Positions 28,401 to 29,742 of a stretch of 29,742 nt of DNA are shown one piece after another. A model generated the notes under the pieces. That model did not search any database, was not told the origin of the DNA, and saw nothing but the letters and a program-made list of their open reading frames with translations. The number at the start of each line of letters is the position of its first letter. Within the stretch, counting starts at the first letter, position 1. Position numbers and translations under genes: made by a program. The stretch lies in the NCBI GenBank assembly GCA_000934455.1, contig KN889878.1, positions 16,276 through 46,017 of the forward strand. Direction: 5' to 3'. This DNA comes from Apostichopus parvimensis. Lineage: Eukaryota > Echinodermata > Holothuroidea > Aspidochirotida > Stichopodidae.

Positions 28401-29742
28401 ACCTTGTTTTGTTTGGCAAGACGAGCGCGCATGGGGTGTGTAGCTGTATCTCAAGGGAGGTCAAGGCGGAAAGGAGTGGCGGAGACATCTAGGTGTTATT
28501 TATTAGAACAAGTTTGGGAAGAGATTATCATGGTGCGAAGTTACTGTTTCCCTTATTTTATTCTACTAGCTGTTGTACAAATGCTTTCTTCTGTCACTCG
28601 TAACATATTCATACGCATTTTAGAAATAGAGGGTCATTCAATGATTGGAAGCTATCATTTTTTCATCTGCACGTTAATTGTGAATTAATCTCGGACAGAA
28701 AGTTATTTTGTACCTGATGGTACAAAATGTGATTGAACGAACTTAATACCACTGTAGTTGTAAGTGATGTGTACACAAGAAATACTGATATGCCTAAAAA
28801 AGACGAAAATAACACTATTCTGGTTGACTAATGCATAGAGTTTTATACCACTTAAAAACACAAGAACACCAGAAAGTAAATACTGCTTCATCTCAGTTTT
28901 TTTTCTTCTTTTATTTACTCCCCACCCCTTCCCTTTTATTTTAGATTTACTAAACACCATTGGCCTACCTGTGAAGGTGGCTAGACTAGGTAACCAGTAA
29001 TATTAGAAAAGCAGAGATGCAGGATTACAACATTAATCTATTATGCACATTCTGAATTGTTTTCAAGGTAGGCATCGTTCTTGTCTGTAGCAAATAACTA
29101 GAAATGGGAAAGTCTCCCCCACTTGGATCTCAAGATTCTCAAGAAGGCAGCCAGTTGTACAACATTCTTTTTTTTTTCTTCTTCAGAAATTCCAGTAGCA
29201 TATTCTCGAAATGAAAAGTGAAAAAAAATGAACAAGCTCCAAAATTTGTCCAAAACGAAAGAACAGAAGATTAAACTGAAGCATCTTTCTTTTTTTCTGC
29301 CATAGGCTGTGCTTGTTCTCTGAATCTCAGTCATTAAAGGCATTGCATCTACTGAATGTCTGGCTATAGTAGCTATGAACAAAAATTAGGCCCTAAAGTT
29401 CTGTTGGTGAAATTCAGCCAATGGTAGAATCTAAAAATTTGAGGGGGATTGCATCACTTCAGAAAAAGTAACATTTCAGGATGGTGCTTATGACATCACC
29501 AAACGAATCTAGTTCGTGGGGAAGGATACACCTCACCCCCCTTATCCCCTCATCATGTAAGATAGAAAATGATGGAGTTAACAAGTAGCAGCAATTAACA
29601 TGTGTTACCTGCTTTATAATAACATTTTATTTTCTACATCTACCTTCAAACTGGTACTAATATCTGATCCCTTGTGAGTCGAATCCTCTAATTTTGCTAT
29701 CTTTGATCCAAATTGTATGGCACGCTTTGGTAATCTACTTGA
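28401..29742. other. Right-hand flank, no gene recognised
   Basis: AT-rich sequence with short frames on both strands (94 codons plus at 28404-28688, 94 codons minus at 29098-29382) lacking family resemblance. It could be intergenic or an intron of a gene beyond the window. Confidence 0.45.

Noticed and set aside
28404..28688. 94-codon plus-strand frame downstream of the Tctex1-domain gene
   Set aside because: No family resemblance, no supporting splice or regulatory context; length is expected by chance.
1..29742. CRISPR arrays, bacterial operons or phage features
   Set aside because: Spliced genes, LTR elements and SINE-like repeats show eukaryotic DNA; no regularly spaced identical repeats with unique spacers were seen.

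Overview
This is a window of animal nuclear DNA with long AT-rich introns, GT-AG splice sites, many decayed transposons and no bacterial gene structure. Two host genes can be read. The interspersed repeats (a Mag-like Ty3/gypsy element, a tRNA-derived SINE, TA-flanked foldback DNA and a tandem repeat rich in GGTCA/GGGGTCACC) and the protein sequences suggest a marine invertebrate deuterostome, perhaps an echinoderm. That taxonomic guess is inference only.

Gene 1, plus strand, 1479-24292, is ALG6, the ER dolichyl-P-Glc:Man9GlcNAc2-PP-dolichol alpha-1,3-glucosyltransferase. I traced twelve exons whose phases join without a gap to a 517-residue protein, close to the roughly 507 residues of the vertebrate enzyme. 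The coding sequence is 1554 nt spread over 22.8 kb. Intron 5 (16730-17621) carries the hallmarks of a U12-type (minor spliceosome) intron.

The ALG6 introns hold most of the mobile DNA. Intron 1 has a 252-bp MITE (2103-2354) with a 9-bp target duplication, and a 4.05-kb element (2835-6881) with near-perfect terminal inverted repeats, TA flanks and subterminal TCG trinucleotides spaced exactly 10 bp apart. Intron 2 has an antisense 3.4-kb LTR retrotransposon (8916-12325) with 114-bp LTRs and a CTAAT target duplication. Its gag-pol is internally deleted and its integrase is broken. Intron 2 also has one of two copies of a repeat carrying a hammerhead-ribozyme-like core; the second copy lies in intron 7. 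Intron 3 has a tRNA-Ser-derived SINE, intron 5 a T-depleted low-complexity tract, and intron 9 a hairpin-bearing repeat tail.

Gene 2, plus strand, 26972-27553, is an apparently single-exon Tctex1-domain protein (dynein light chain Tctex-type, DYNLT4/DYNLT5-like). It follows a 2.7-kb intergenic stretch containing a tandem repeat with AGGTCA direct repeats. The two genes have no evident shared pathway: one acts in N-glycan assembly in the ER, the other probably with dynein or cilia. The left end (1-1478) holds a 31-nt U2 snRNA-like fragment and a double GTGGGGAC hairpin. The right end (27554-29742) shows only 3'-flanking sequence.
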